Assembly (NCBI RefSeq): GCF_007556705.1
Contig: NZ_VJOL01000004.1
Location: forward strand, 1-64,000
Length of the DNA stretch: 64,000 nucleotides
Direction of reading: 5' to 3'
Source: Tepidimonas thermarum
GTDB lineage: Bacteria > Pseudomonadota > Gammaproteobacteria > Burkholderiales > Burkholderiaceae_C
The position numbers and the translations under genes were made by a program. Of the stretch, positions 16,711 to 31,631 are shown piece by piece (within the stretch, counting starts at the first letter, position 1; every line of letters begins with the position of its first letter). The notes beneath the pieces were generated by a model. That model did no database searches. It saw only the letters and a program-made list of their open reading frames with translations, and was not told where the DNA came from.

Positions 16711-17255
16711 TGACGGGAGGCGCGTATCTCATCGGCCTCCCCGGCACGGGCAAAACCACGGTCGGGCGGCAGTTGGCGCGGCGGCTGCAGCTGCCCTTCG
16801 TCGACGCCGACCAGGTGATCGAGGCGCGCACCGGCTGCACGATTCGCGAATTCTTCGTGCGCGAGGGCGAGGCCGCGTTTCGCGACCTTGAGGAGGCGGT
16901 GATCGACGAGCTCACGCAGGGGCCGCCCTGCGTGCTGTCCACCGGCGGCGGCGCCGTGCTGCGGCCGGCCAACCGGCGGCATTTGCGCGAGCGGGGGCGG
17001 GTGTTTTACCTGCGCTCGTCGCCGGAGGAACTGGCGCGGCGCTTGCGGCACGACCGCACGCGCCCGCTGTTGCAGGTGGCCGACCCGGTGCAGCGCTTGC
17101 GCGAGCTGTATGCCCAGCGCGACCCGTTGTACCGCGAGACGGCGCACTACACCATCGAGACCGGGCGCCCCTCGGTGGCGACCCTGGTCAACATGATCGT
17201 GATGCAGCTGGAGTTGGGCGCCGCCGCGCCGCCGGTGCCGGCCGCTGGCGGCTAA
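16710..17255 (+). CDS. aroK: Shikimate kinase
   Basis: A 181-residue P-loop kinase that phosphorylates shikimate at the 3-hydroxyl in aromatic amino-acid synthesis. Walker A is GLPGTGKTT. The shikimate-binding DADQVIE motif, the RDLEEAV segment, STGGGAVLR and the lid [11 protein letters not shown] are all visible. The start at 16710 overlaps the upstream stop by one base; a TTG at 16701 would lie in the upstream gene. The pilQ-aroK-aroB order is typical, except that a lipoprotein gene is inserted here. Confidence 0.96.
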   Translation: MTGGAYLIGLPGTGKTTVGRQLARRLQLPFVDADQVIEARTGCTIREFFVREGEAAFRDLEEAVIDELTQGPPCVLSTGGGAVLRPANRRHLRERGRVFYLRSSPEELARRLRHDRTRPLLQVADPVQRLRELYAQRDPLYRETAHYTIETGRPSVATLVNMIVMQLELGAAAPPVPAAGG

Positions 17256-17258
17256 ACT
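17253..17258 (+). promoter_or_regulatory. -10-like element (TAAACT) before aroB
   Basis: TAAACT overlaps the aroK stop codon and ends six bases before the aroB ATG, the spacing shared with several other starts here. It may drive a leaderless aroB message inside the operon. Confidence 0.3.
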
Positions 17259-17264
17259 CCGGCC

Positions 17265-18422
17265 ATGGACGCGACTCTCTCGCCCGGCGGTGCGGCCGGT
17301 GATGCAGCGGTGGCGCGCGTGCCGCATGGGCCGGCGCACGTGGTCACCATTGATTTGGGGCAGCGCAGTTACCCCATACTGATCGGTGCGGGGTTGCTGC
17401 GTGAGCCTGCGACCTGGGCCGGCTTGCCGCGGGCCTCGACCGCGGTGATCGTGAGCAACACCACGGTGGCCCCGTTGTACGCGGCGGCACTGCACGCAGC
17501 GCTTGCCCCCCACTACCCGCGCGTGCTGGAGGTGGTGCTGCCCGACGGCGAGGCCCACAAGGACTGGCCGACGCTCAACCGCATCTTCGACGCGCTGCTC
17601 GAGCAGGCGTGCGACCGCAAGACCGTGCTGCTGGCGCTGGGCGGCGGCGTCATCGGCGACATGACCGGGTTTGCCGCCGCGTGCTACATGCGTGGCGTGC
17701 CCTTTGTGCAGGTGCCCACCACGCTGCTGGCGCAGGTGGATTCCTCGGTCGGCGGCAAGACCGCCATCAACCACCCGCTGGGCAAGAACATGATCGGCGC
17801 GTTTTACCAGCCGGTGCGGGTGGTGTGCGACCTGGATACGCTGGCCACGTTGCCGGCGCGCGAGTACAGCGCCGGCTTGGCCGAGGTCATCAAATACGGG
17901 CCGATTTTCGATCCGGCGTTTTTGGACTGGATCGAGGCCCACCTGGGGGCACTCATGGCGCGCGATCCGGTGGCCGTTGCCTACGCGGTGCGCCGCAGCT
18001 GCGAAATCAAAGCCGCCGTGGTCGGCGAGGACGAGCGTGAATCCGGCCTGCGCGCCATCCTCAACTTTGGCCACACGTTTGGCCACGCCATCGAGGCGGG
18101 GCTGGGCTATGGGGCTTGGCTGCATGGCGAGGCGGTGGGCTGTGGCATGGTGATGGCGGCCACGCTGTCGCAGCGCCTGGGCCGGGTGTCGCAGGCTTAT
18201 GTGGAGCGGCTTACCCGCCTGACGGCCGCGGCAGGCCTGCCCACGCGTGCGCCCGTGCTGGGGCCCGACAACGCCGCGCGCTACCTGGCGCTGATGCGGG
18301 TGGATAAAAAGGCCGAAGGCGGTGCGATCCGCTTCGTCGTGGTGGACGAGCAGGGCCACGCCGCGCTGCAGGCGGTGCCGGACGCGGTGGTGGCCGAGGT
18401 CATCGAGGCGTGCAGCCGCTGA
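17265..18422 (+). CDS. aroB: 3-Dehydroquinate synthase
   Basis: A 385-residue NAD- and zinc-dependent enzyme that cyclises DAHP to 3-dehydroquinate. NAD-binding and active-site motifs are visible: [53 protein letters not shown], and the zinc ligands in [11 protein letters not shown] and [11 protein letters not shown]. The N-terminus is slightly longer than average ([16 protein letters not shown]), but the ATG at 17265 fits the gap after aroK. dgt follows four bases after its stop. Confidence 0.96.
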   Translation: MDATLSPGGAAGDAAVARVPHGPAHVVTIDLGQRSYPILIGAGLLREPATWAGLPRASTAVIVSNTTVAPLYAAALHAALAPHYPRVLEVVLPDGEAHKDWPTLNRIFDALLEQACDRKTVLLALGGGVIGDMTGFAAACYMRGVPFVQVPTTLLAQVDSSVGGKTAINHPLGKNMIGAFYQPVRVVCDLDTLATLPAREYSAGLAEVIKYGPIFDPAFLDWIEAHLGALMARDPVAVAYAVRRSCEIKAAVVGEDERESGLRAILNFGHTFGHAIEAGLGYGAWLHGEAVGCGMVMAATLSQRLGRVSQAYVERLTRLTAAAGLPTRAPVLGPDNAARYLALMRVDKKAEGGAIRFVVVDEQGHAALQAVPDAVVAEVIEACSR

Positions 18423-18426
18423 GGCC

Positions 18427-19605
18427 ATGACCCTGGCGCCGTATGCCTGCGATCCAGCGCGCAGCCGCGGGCGACGTTACCCCGAGCCGGCGGCACCGAC
18501 GCGCAACCCGTTTCAACGCGACCGCGACCGCGTGATCCACTCCACCGCGTTTCGGCGGCTGGTGTACAAGACCCAGGTGTTCCTCAACCACGAAGGGGAC
18601 TTGTTTCGCACCCGGCTGACGCATTCGCTGGAGGTGGCCCAGCTCGGGCGCAGCATCGCGCGCGCGCTGGGTCTGCACGAGGATTTGGTGGAGGCCATCG
18701 CGCTGGCGCACGACCTGGGGCACACGCCCTTTGGCCATGCCGGGCAGGACGCGCTCAACGCCTGCCTGCACGAGGACAACGGCCCTGCCGCGCAGGAGCC
18801 GCGCGGGCCGGATGAACCGCACGGCGGCTTCGAGCACAACCTGCAGAGCCTGCGCGTGGTGGATGAGCTGGAAGCGCGCTACCCCGCATTCGACGGCCTC
18901 AACCTGTGTTTTGAAACCCGTGAGGGCATCCTCAAGCATTGCTCGCGTGCCAACGCCGCGTGGCTGGAGACGCGCGAGCCGGACGGCGTGGGTGCGCGCT
19001 TCCTGCGCGGGGCGTCGCCCTCGCTGGAGGCGCAACTGGCCAATGTGGCCGATGAAATCGCTTACAACGCCCACGACATCGACGACGGTGTGCGCAGCGG
19101 CCTGCTGACGCTGGAGCAGCTCGAGGCGGTGGCGCTGTTCGATGAGCATCGGCGCGCGGCCCTCAGCGACCACCCCACGCTGCGCGGGCGGCGCCTGTTG
19201 TACGAGACCATACGGCGCATGTTGAGCGCCCAGGTCTACGACGTGATCGATGCCACCCGGCAGGCGCTGCGCGAGGCGGGTGTGCAAACGCTGCAGGACG
19301 TGCGCGCGCACCCGCCGCTGTTGCGGTTTTCGGCCGGGATGCGCGAGGCCTCGGCGGCGCTCAAGCGCTTTTTGTTGAACCACCTCTACCGCCACCCGCA
19401 GGTGATGGAGACCACGGGGCGGGCGCGGCAGGTGGTGGCCGACCTCTACCGCGTGTATTGCGCAGACCCGGCGCTGCTGCCCCCCGGCAGCCGGCGCGAA
19501 GGCCTGTCGTTGCGCCGCCAGGTGGCGGATTACATCGCGGGCATGACCGACCGCTTTGCCATCCGTGAGCACGAGCGGCTGACCGGGCAGCGGTTGTTTG
19601 GGTAG
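18427..19605 (+). CDS. dgt: dGTPase-like HD-domain triphosphohydrolase
   Basis: A 392-residue protein of the deoxyguanosinetriphosphate triphosphohydrolase-like family, which hydrolyses dNTPs to nucleoside and triphosphate. The HD metal-binding residues are seen in TRLTHSLEVAQLGRSIAR and in AHDLGHTPFGHAGQDAL; ADEIAYNAHDIDDG supplies the last aspartate. Start MTLAPYACDPARSRGRR at 18427 lies four bases after aroB. The exact substrate is not predictable from sequence. The MFS gene follows four bases after the stop. Confidence 0.92.
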   Translation: MTLAPYACDPARSRGRRYPEPAAPTRNPFQRDRDRVIHSTAFRRLVYKTQVFLNHEGDLFRTRLTHSLEVAQLGRSIARALGLHEDLVEAIALAHDLGHTPFGHAGQDALNACLHEDNGPAAQEPRGPDEPHGGFEHNLQSLRVVDELEARYPAFDGLNLCFETREGILKHCSRANAAWLETREPDGVGARFLRGASPSLEAQLANVADEIAYNAHDIDDGVRSGLLTLEQLEAVALFDEHRRAALSDHPTLRGRRLLYETIRRMLSAQVYDVIDATRQALREAGVQTLQDVRAHPPLLRFSAGMREASAALKRFLLNHLYRHPQVMETTGRARQVVADLYRVYCADPALLPPGSRREGLSLRRQVADYIAGMTDRFAIREHERLTGQRLFG

Positions 19606-19609
19606 CGTC

Positions 19610-20854
19610 ATGCACGATCGCCCCGCGCCGACGCCCACGCCGCGCAGCGCGTTGCCGGTGCAGGCGCGCCTGATCGTGGCGGTGGGCATCGCCAGTGCGC
19701 TGCACGTGGGCAAGCTGCCGCCCGCGTTGCCGCTGCTCGCGCAGGAGCTGGGCCTGACCCTGGTGCAGGGGGGCTTTTTGCTGTCCATGATCCAGTTCGC
19801 GGGCATGACCTTGGGCGCGCTGCTGGGCCAGTTGGCGGACCGGCTGGGGCCGCGGCGGGTGATGATGGTGGGACTGGTGCTGTTGGCGGCGGGCAGCGCG
19901 CTCGGGGCTGTGGCGCCAGGCGCGGCGGCGCTGCTGGGCACGCGCGGCCTTGAGGGGGTCGGGTTCCTCATGACCGTGTTGCCTGCGCCCGCGTTGCTGC
20001 GCCGCACGGTCACCGAGCCGGGCCCGCTCAACCGCGCGCTGGGCTGGTGGGGGGCGTACATGCCGATCGGCGCGGCCACCGGCTTGCTGGTGACGCCGCT
20101 GGCGTATGCCACCATCGGGTGGCGCCTGACCTGGGCTGTGCTGGCCGTGCTGGCGGCGCTGTGCGCGGCCGGGGTGCGCGTGTACGTGGCGCCGGATGGC
20201 CCGCGCGCGCGCGACGCACAGGCATGGGCGGCCCTTCGGCACGGGTTGCACACCACGCTGTCTGCGCCGGGGCCGTGGCTTGTGGCCAGTGCGTTTTTGA
20301 TGTACTCCGGCCAATGGCTGGCGGTCGTCGGGTTTTTGCCCACCCTCTACACCGAAGCCGGTTGGTCGCCGGCGCGCGTGGGCTGGGCCAGCGCGCTGGT
20401 GGCAGGTGTCAATCTGACCGGCAACATTGCGGCCGGCCGCTTGCTGGCGCGCGGCGTGGCACCGCGGTCGCTGCTCTGGACGGGCTATGGCGCCATGGCC
20501 CTTGGCGCCGTGGGCACTTTCACGGCAGGCGCGGGGCTGGCCTATGCATCGGCGCTGGTGTTTTCCGCCGTCGGTGGCCTGATCCCGGGGACCTTGTTTG
20601 CGCTGGCGGTGCGGCTGGCACCGGGGCCGCAGACGGTTTCGACGACGGTGGGCTGGGTGCAGCAATGGTCGTCGCTGGGGCAGTTCGTGGGCCCGCCGTT
20701 GGTGGCGGCGCTGGCGGCCCGGGTTGGCGGCTGGCAGTGGACGTGGACGGTCAACGTGGCGTGCTGCGCGGTGGGCGCGCTGCTGGCCGCGGCCCTGCAC
20801 GCGCGCCTGGCGCAGCAGGTGCGCGCACCGCGCCCCGGGCAGGAGGGCGCCTGA
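19610..20854 (+). CDS. Major facilitator superfamily transporter
   Basis: A 414-residue inner-membrane transporter with about twelve hydrophobic segments. The MFS signature between helices 2 and 3 is visible as GALLGQLADRLGPRRVMMVG. It looks most like the CynX/NimT-type branch, but substrate cannot be deduced. The ATG at 19610 gives MHDRPAPTPTPRSALPVQ, four bases after dgt. The next gene begins directly after its stop with no intervening base. Confidence 0.85.
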   Translation: MHDRPAPTPTPRSALPVQARLIVAVGIASALHVGKLPPALPLLAQELGLTLVQGGFLLSMIQFAGMTLGALLGQLADRLGPRRVMMVGLVLLAAGSALGAVAPGAAALLGTRGLEGVGFLMTVLPAPALLRRTVTEPGPLNRALGWWGAYMPIGAATGLLVTPLAYATIGWRLTWAVLAVLAALCAAGVRVYVAPDGPRARDAQAWAALRHGLHTTLSAPGPWLVASAFLMYSGQWLAVVGFLPTLYTEAGWSPARVGWASALVAGVNLTGNIAAGRLLARGVAPRSLLWTGYGAMALGAVGTFTAGAGLAYASALVFSAVGGLIPGTLFALAVRLAPGPQTVSTTVGWVQQWSSLGQFVGPPLVAALAARVGGWQWTWTVNVACCAVGALLAAALHARLAQQVRAPRPGQEGA

Positions 20855-21592
20855 ATGGCGCGCTTGCCGCGCTTGGCGGTCACCGGTCTGCCGCACCTGG
20901 TGGTGTGGCAGGGGCACAACCGCCAGCTCGTCTTCGTGGACGATGAAGACCGCGCGGCCTTCGTCGCGCTGCTGGCCGAAGCCGTGGCGCGCGAGGGCGT
21001 GGAGGTCCACGCCTGGGTGCTGCTCGACACGGCACTATGGCTGCTCGTCACACCCCGGCGGGACGGCGCCCTGTCGCGCCTGATGCAAGACATCGGCCGC
21101 CGCTACGTGCGGCGCTTCAACCAGCGGCACGGCCGCAGCGGCACGTTGTGGGAGGGGCGTTACCGCGCCTCCGTGGTGGCCCCGGCCGAGGTGCTGACGG
21201 CCATGGTGTGGCTGGATCACGAACCGGTGCGCGCCGGCCTGGCGCCGTCACCCGACGGCTGGCCGTGGTCCACCCACCGCGCCTACGTGGGCCTGGCGCC
21301 GCTGCGCGATGTGCAGCCGCCGCCCCCTTGGTGGGCCTTGGGCGACACGCCTTTTGCCCGCGAAGCCGCCTACCGGGAGCAGGTGCGCGCGGGGCTGCCG
21401 GCCACGCGCGAGCAGGCGTTGCGGGAGGCCGCGCTCAAGGGCTGGCCGATTGGGGACGCAGCCTTTTTGGCGGGGTTGGAGGCCCAAACCGGCCGCCGCA
21501 CCCGCCCGGCCCGGCCCGGGCGCCCCCGTAAACCACCGGTTGATCTGTCCCCAAAAAACTCTACTACTCGAAAGACAGATAAAAAATTGTGA
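20855..21592 (+). CDS. REP-associated (Y1/RAYT-type) transposase homologue lacking the HUH and tyrosine residues
   Basis: A 245-residue protein with the overall sequence of the IS200-like Y1/RAYT family: N-terminal ARLPRLAVTGLPHLVVWQGHNRQLVF, then WVLLDTALWLLVTP, the arginine-rich GRRYVRRFNQRHGRSGTLWEGRYRAS, and a PVRAGL segment. In active members the second motif contains His-x-His (as in NHVH or NHFH). Here those positions are Ala60 and Trp62. The YRYIE-type tyrosine region reads MVWLDHEPVRA, so no tyrosine remains there. The C-terminus is basic and proline-rich. The frame is intact, so it may be a domesticated nucleic-acid binding protein and not a mobile element. It abuts the MFS gene. 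Confidence 0.75.
   Translation: MARLPRLAVTGLPHLVVWQGHNRQLVFVDDEDRAAFVALLAEAVAREGVEVHAWVLLDTALWLLVTPRRDGALSRLMQDIGRRYVRRFNQRHGRSGTLWEGRYRASVVAPAEVLTAMVWLDHEPVRAGLAPSPDGWPWSTHRAYVGLAPLRDVQPPPPWWALGDTPFAREAAYREQVRAGLPATREQALREAALKGWPIGDAAFLAGLEAQTGRRTRPARPGRPRKPPVDLSPKNSTTRKTDKKL
21541..21558 (+). repeat. 18-base direct repeat, copy 1
   Basis: TGATCTGTCCCCAAAAAA, matching 17 of 18 bases of the copy at 21590-21607. It lies inside the 3' end of the RAYT-like gene. Short repeats of this sort often flank RAYT genes. Confidence 0.6.
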
Positions 21593-21607
21593 TCTGACCC
21601 CAAAAAA
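21590..21607 (+). repeat. 18-base direct repeat, copy 2
   Basis: TGATCTGACCCCAAAAAA, 49 bases downstream of copy 1. Its first three bases supply the TGA stop codon of the RAYT-like gene. Confidence 0.6.
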
Positions 21608-21612
21608 TCCAC

Positions 21613-21641
21613 TTGCTGTTTTTGCTGCGATGCACTATCCT
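21613..21641 (+). promoter_or_regulatory. Predicted gltBD promoter
   Basis: TTGCTG (21613-21618) and TATCCT (21636-21641) are separated by 17 bases and lie 35 bases before the gltB start. They fit a moderate sigma-70 promoter. Confidence 0.45.
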
Positions 21642-21676
21642 GTGGTCGTTTTTGTCAACCGACCCAGGAGTCCGGC

Positions 21677-26464
<4,788 letters not shown>

Positions 26465-26499
26465 CCCTCCCCGAGCAACGCATCACGAGGCATACGATC

Positions 26500-27966
<1,467 letters not shown>

Positions 27967-28003
27967 GCGCCTGCGGCGTCCGGCGCGATTGCGGGTTATC
28001 CCG

Positions 28004-28009
28004 TATGAT
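28004..28009 (+). promoter_or_regulatory. Predicted -10 element for the mla operon
   Basis: TATGAT lies 43 bases before mlaF in the 85-base gap after gltD. No -35 of quality is visible at the usual distance. Confidence 0.35.
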
Positions 28010-28014
28010 AGGCA

Positions 28015-28033
28015 CAGCCGGCTTGGCCGGCTG
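28015..28033 (+). terminator. Hairpin in the gltD-mlaF gap
   Basis: CAGCCGGC (28015-28022) and GCCGGCTG (28026-28033) form an eight-base-pair stem with a TTG loop, followed by TTGTCATTTTG. It could end the gltBD message. If transcription starts at the TATGAT just upstream, it would be the first structure of the mla leader. Confidence 0.4.
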
Positions 28034-28051
28034 TTGTCATTTTGTGCATTC

Positions 28052-28879
28052 ATGGCGTCCAGCACCTGTCTCGTCGAACTGCGCAACCTCACCTTCGGGT
28101 ACGGGGATGGCCGCACCGTGCTCGACCGGGTCAGCCTGCACGTGCCGCGCGGCAAGGTGACGGTGCTCATCGGCACCTCCGGCGGTGGCAAGACGACGCT
28201 GCTGCGCCTCATCGGCGGGCAGCTGCGCGCGCGCAGCGGCCAGGTGTTGTTCGACGGCCTGGACGTGGGTGCGCTCGACCGCGACGGCCTGTACGCGGTG
28301 CGCCGGCGCATGGGCATGCTGTTTCAGTTTGGGGCCTTGTTCACGGACATGTCGGTGTTCGACAACGTGGCCTTTCCGCTGCGCGAGCACACCCTGCTGT
28401 CCGAGGCGCTGATCCGCGACATCGTGCTCATGAAGCTGCACGCCGTCGGTCTGCGTGGCGCGCGTGACCTCATGCCGGGCGAGCTCTCCGGCGGCATGGC
28501 GCGGCGTGTGGCGCTGGCGCGCGCGATTGCGCTCGATCCGGAGCTCATCATGTACGACGAGCCGTTCTCGGGCCTGGACCCGATCTCGCTGGGCACGGCG
28601 GCGCGGCTGATCCGCCAGCTCAACGACACCCTGGGGCTGACCAGCATCATGGTCTCGCACGAGCTCGAGTCGACCTTTGCCGTGGCCGACCACATCATCG
28701 TGCTGGCCAACGGGCGCGTGGCGATGGAGGGCACCCCGGACGAGGTGCGCCACAGCGACAACCCGCTGATCCAACAGTACGTCAGCGCGTCGCCGGACGG
28801 GCCGGTGCGCTTTCACTACCCGGCGCCCGCGGTGGAGCAGGATTTTGGGCCCGCCGGCCCCGTGGGGGGGCCGCGATGA
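28052..28879 (+). CDS. mlaF: Phospholipid transport ABC ATP-binding protein MlaF
   Basis: A 275-residue ATPase of the MlaFEDB complex, which moves phospholipid between the inner and outer membranes to keep outer-leaflet asymmetry. Walker A is GTSGGGKTT, the signature is LSGGMARRVALARA, Walker B is LIMYDEP, and the H-loop is VSHELES. The start at 28052 gives MASSTCLVELRNLTFGYGDG; an upstream in-frame start would read through the leader hairpin. The C-terminus is a little extended. It overlaps mlaE by four bases. Confidence 0.95.
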   Translation: MASSTCLVELRNLTFGYGDGRTVLDRVSLHVPRGKVTVLIGTSGGGKTTLLRLIGGQLRARSGQVLFDGLDVGALDRDGLYAVRRRMGMLFQFGALFTDMSVFDNVAFPLREHTLLSEALIRDIVLMKLHAVGLRGARDLMPGELSGGMARRVALARAIALDPELIMYDEPFSGLDPISLGTAARLIRQLNDTLGLTSIMVSHELESTFAVADHIIVLANGRVAMEGTPDEVRHSDNPLIQQYVSASPDGPVRFHYPAPAVEQDFGPAGPVGGPR

Positions 28880-29658
28880 GGTGGTGGCATCCGGCCGATG
28901 TGGGCTTTGCGGTACGGGCCAAGCTGGCCGATCTGGGGCTGGGCGCACGCCTGTTCATGCGGCTGTTCGTGGGCAGTTGGGGCAGCTTTCGGCGCTTTGG
29001 GCTGATCCGCGACCAGATCCACTTTCTGGGCAACTACTCGCTGTCGATCATTGCGGTGTCGGGCCTGTTCGTCGGCTTTGTGTTTGGCCTGCAGGGTTAC
29101 TACACGCTGCAGCGCTACGGCTCGGCCGAGGCCTTGGGGCTGCTGGTGACGCTGAGCCTGGTGCGCGAGCTGGGGCCGGTGGTCACGGCGCTGCTGTTTG
29201 CCGGGCGCGCGGGCACGTCGCTGACCGCCGAAATCGGCCTCATGAAGGCCGGCGAGCAGCTCAGCGTCATGGAAATGATGGCGGTGGACCCGATCGACCG
29301 TGTGCTGGCGCCCCGTTTTTGGGCGGGGGTGATCGTCATGCCCTTGTTGGCCGCGGTGTTCAGCGCCATGGGCATCATCGGCGGCTGGGTGGTGGGCGTG
29401 CTGATGATCGGGGTCGATGGCGGCGCGTTCTGGAGCCAGATCCAAGGGGGCGTGGACGTTTGGTCCGATGTCGGCAACGGCATGATCAAGAGCCTGGTGT
29501 TTGGCATCGCGGTGACGTTCATCGCGCTGCTGCAGGGGTTCGAGTCGCACCCCACCCCCGAGGGCGTTTCGCGCGCGACCACACGCACCGTGGTGATGGC
29601 CTCGCTCACGGTGCTGGGGCTGGACTTCATCCTCACGGCGATGATGTTCAGCATCTGA
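28876..29658 (+). CDS. mlaE: Phospholipid transport permease MlaE
   Basis: A 260-residue inner-membrane permease (MlaE/YrbE family) with five or six hydrophobic segments. Family motifs are visible: LVRELGPVVTALLFAGRAGTSLTAEIG, MEMMAVDPIDRVLAPRFWAGV and the C-terminal GVSRATTRTVV. It is the membrane core on which MlaF and the MlaD ring sit. The start overlaps the mlaF stop (ATGAGG). Confidence 0.95.
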   Translation: MRWWHPADVGFAVRAKLADLGLGARLFMRLFVGSWGSFRRFGLIRDQIHFLGNYSLSIIAVSGLFVGFVFGLQGYYTLQRYGSAEALGLLVTLSLVRELGPVVTALLFAGRAGTSLTAEIGLMKAGEQLSVMEMMAVDPIDRVLAPRFWAGVIVMPLLAAVFSAMGIIGGWVVGVLMIGVDGGAFWSQIQGGVDVWSDVGNGMIKSLVFGIAVTFIALLQGFESHPTPEGVSRATTRTVVMASLTVLGLDFILTAMMFSI

Positions 29659-29677
29659 CAGGGAAGGCACTACGGTG

Positions 29678-30148
29678 ATGCAACGATCCAAAATCGACGT
29701 CTGGGTGGGCTTGTTTGTGCTGATTGGCGCAGCGGCCATCCTGTTTCTGGCGCTGCAGGCGGCCAATTTGCTGAGCCTGAGCTTCAACCCCACCTACCGG
29801 GTGACGGCGACGTTCGACAATGTCGGCTCGCTCAAGCCCAAGGCGGCGGTGCGCAGCGGCGGGGTGGTGGTCGGGCGGGTGGAGTCGATCGCCTTTGACG
29901 ACAAGACCTTTCAGGCCCGTGTGGTGTTGGCGCTGGAGTCGCGCTACGCCTTCCCCAAGGACAGCTCCTTCAAAATCCTGACCAGTGGGTTGCTGGGCGA
30001 GCAGTATGTCGGCCTGGAGCCGGGCGGGTCGGACGCCAACCTGGCTGATGGCGATGTGGTCACGCAAACCCAGTCGGCGGTGGTGCTGGAAAACCTCATC
30101 GGGCAGTTTTTGTTCAACAAAGCCGCCGAGGCGGGAGGTGGGCAATGA
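29678..30148 (+). CDS. mlaD: Phospholipid transport substrate-binding protein MlaD (MCE domain)
   Basis: A 156-residue bitopic protein with one N-terminal membrane helix (VGLFVLIGAAAILFLALQAA) and a periplasmic MCE domain (YRVTATFDNVGSLKPKAAVRSGGVVVGRV). It forms the hexameric ring through which lipid passes. The ATG at 29678 gives MQRSKIDVWVG; a GTG one codon earlier is also possible. GGAAGG lies ten bases upstream. It overlaps mlaA by four bases. Confidence 0.95.
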   Translation: MQRSKIDVWVGLFVLIGAAAILFLALQAANLLSLSFNPTYRVTATFDNVGSLKPKAAVRSGGVVVGRVESIAFDDKTFQARVVLALESRYAFPKDSSFKILTSGLLGEQYVGLEPGGSDANLADGDVVTQTQSAVVLENLIGQFLFNKAAEAGGGQ

Positions 30149-30867
30149 AGCGCGTTTGGCGGCGGCAGCGCCGCGCCGGCACGGCGGTGCTGGCGTGCAC
30201 GGTCCTGCTGCAAGTGGGGTGCGCCAGCGGGCCCGACGCGCATCCGCGCGACCCGCTGGAGCCGTTCAACCGGGGCGTCTACCAGTTCAACGAAGCGGTG
30301 GACCGCGCCGTGCTCAAGCCCGTGGCCGAGGGTTATGTGGCGGCCGTGCCGGGGCCCGTGCGCACCGGTGTGGGCAACTTTTTTGGCAACCTGCGCGATG
30401 TGTGGTCGGCGCTCAACGCATTGTTGCAGGCGCGCGCCCAGCCCGCGGCGGAAAACGCGATGCGCGTGGCCGTCAACACCGTGTTTGGGCTGGGCGGGGT
30501 GCTGGATGTGGCCAGCGAAATGGGCCTCCCGCGCACCACGCTGGATTTTGGCCACACCCTCGGACGCTGGGGCGTGCCCACGGGGCCCTACCTGGTGCTG
30601 CCGCTGCTGGGCCCCTCCACCGTGCGCGAGACGGTGGCGCTGCCGCTGGACCGCCGCGGCGACGCCGTGGCGCAGGGCATCGACGACGTTGGCACCCGCA
30701 ACGGTGCGCAGGCGCTGCGCCTGGTGGACACGCGCGCGACGCTGTTGCGCGCCGGTGACATGCTGGAGCAGGCCGCGCTGGACAAGTACAGTTTTACCCG
30801 CGACGCCTACCTGGCGCGCCGGCAGCGCCAGGTCGAGGCCGCGCGTGGCGAGGACGAGCGTGAGTGA
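30145..30867 (+). CDS. mlaA: Outer-membrane lipoprotein MlaA (VacJ)
   Basis: A 240-residue lipoprotein. The signal peptide ends in lipobox VGC (Cys26). The VacJ core is clear: DPLEPFNRGVYQFNEAVDRAVLKPVAEGY, GNFFGNLRDVWSALNALLQ and LDFGHTLGRWGVPTGPYLVLPLLGPSTVRE. It removes misplaced phospholipid from the outer leaflet and hands it to MlaC. In E. coli mlaA is unlinked to mlaFEDCB; here it sits within the operon between mlaD and mlaC, as is common in this order. Confidence 0.95.
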   Translation: MKRVWRRQRRAGTAVLACTVLLQVGCASGPDAHPRDPLEPFNRGVYQFNEAVDRAVLKPVAEGYVAAVPGPVRTGVGNFFGNLRDVWSALNALLQARAQPAAENAMRVAVNTVFGLGGVLDVASEMGLPRTTLDFGHTLGRWGVPTGPYLVLPLLGPSTVRETVALPLDRRGDAVAQGIDDVGTRNGAQALRLVDTRATLLRAGDMLEQAALDKYSFTRDAYLARRQRQVEAARGEDERE

Positions 30868-30926
30868 GGCTGTAACCATGGGTAAACCGCCGGAACTCCA
30901 AACCGCTTGAAGATCCCCAACCGTCC

Positions 30927-31607
30927 ATGAACATGACCGTGGTTTCTGCAACCCCCACCGTGACCTCTGCGACCCTTGCGCGCCGCCAGTGGCTGGCGGG
31001 CGCGGCCCTTGCCGCGCTGGCGCTGCCCCTGTGGCCCCTGGCCGCGCGCGCACAGCAGACATTGGAAGCCCCCGATGCGCTGATCCAGCGCGTCGCCAGC
31101 GAGGTCTTTGACATCGTCAAGCGCGACCCGGCACTGCGCAGCGGCGATCTGGGGCGCATCATGGAGCTGGTCGACACCAAGCTCATGCCGCACGTCAACT
31201 TCGAGCGCATGACCGCATCGGCCGTTGGCCGCTATTGGCGCCAGGCCACGCCTGAGCAGCGTCAGCGCCTGCAGGCCGAGTTCAAAACCCTGTTGGTGCG
31301 CACCTACTCGGGCGCATTGACCCAGATCCGCGACCAAACGCTGGTGATCCGGCCGCTGCGCGCGGCCCCCGGCGCGACCGAGGTCGTCGTGCGCTCCGAA
31401 ATCCGCGGCAAAGGCGATCCGATCCAGCTCGACTACCGGCTGGAGCAAACCCCCACCGGCTGGAAGGTGTATGACCTCAACGTTTTGGGGGTGTGGTTGG
31501 TCGAGACCTACCGCACCCAGTTTGCACAGGAGATCAGTGCCAAAGGCATCGACGGCCTGATCGCCGCCTTGGCCGAGCGCAACCGCGCCAACGCCCAGTC
31601 GGGGTGA
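30927..31607 (+). CDS. mlaC: Periplasmic phospholipid-binding protein MlaC
   Basis: A 226-residue soluble lipid shuttle between MlaA and MlaD. The mature domain is clear (QRVASEVFDIVKRDPALRSGD, KLMPHVNFERMTASAVGRYWRQATPEQ, LLVRTYSGALTQ, GWKVYDLNVLGVWLVETYR). The leader contains ARRQWLAGAALAALALPL with arginines 19 and 20, so export is probably through Tat, unlike the Sec leader of the E. coli protein. The start at 30927 has another ATG two codons later. Confidence 0.93.
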   Translation: MNMTVVSATPTVTSATLARRQWLAGAALAALALPLWPLAARAQQTLEAPDALIQRVASEVFDIVKRDPALRSGDLGRIMELVDTKLMPHVNFERMTASAVGRYWRQATPEQRQRLQAEFKTLLVRTYSGALTQIRDQTLVIRPLRAAPGATEVVVRSEIRGKGDPIQLDYRLEQTPTGWKVYDLNVLGVWLVETYRTQFAQEISAKGIDGLIAALAERNRANAQSG

Positions 31608-31631
31608 GCCGCCGTGGTGGCCCCATCCCCC

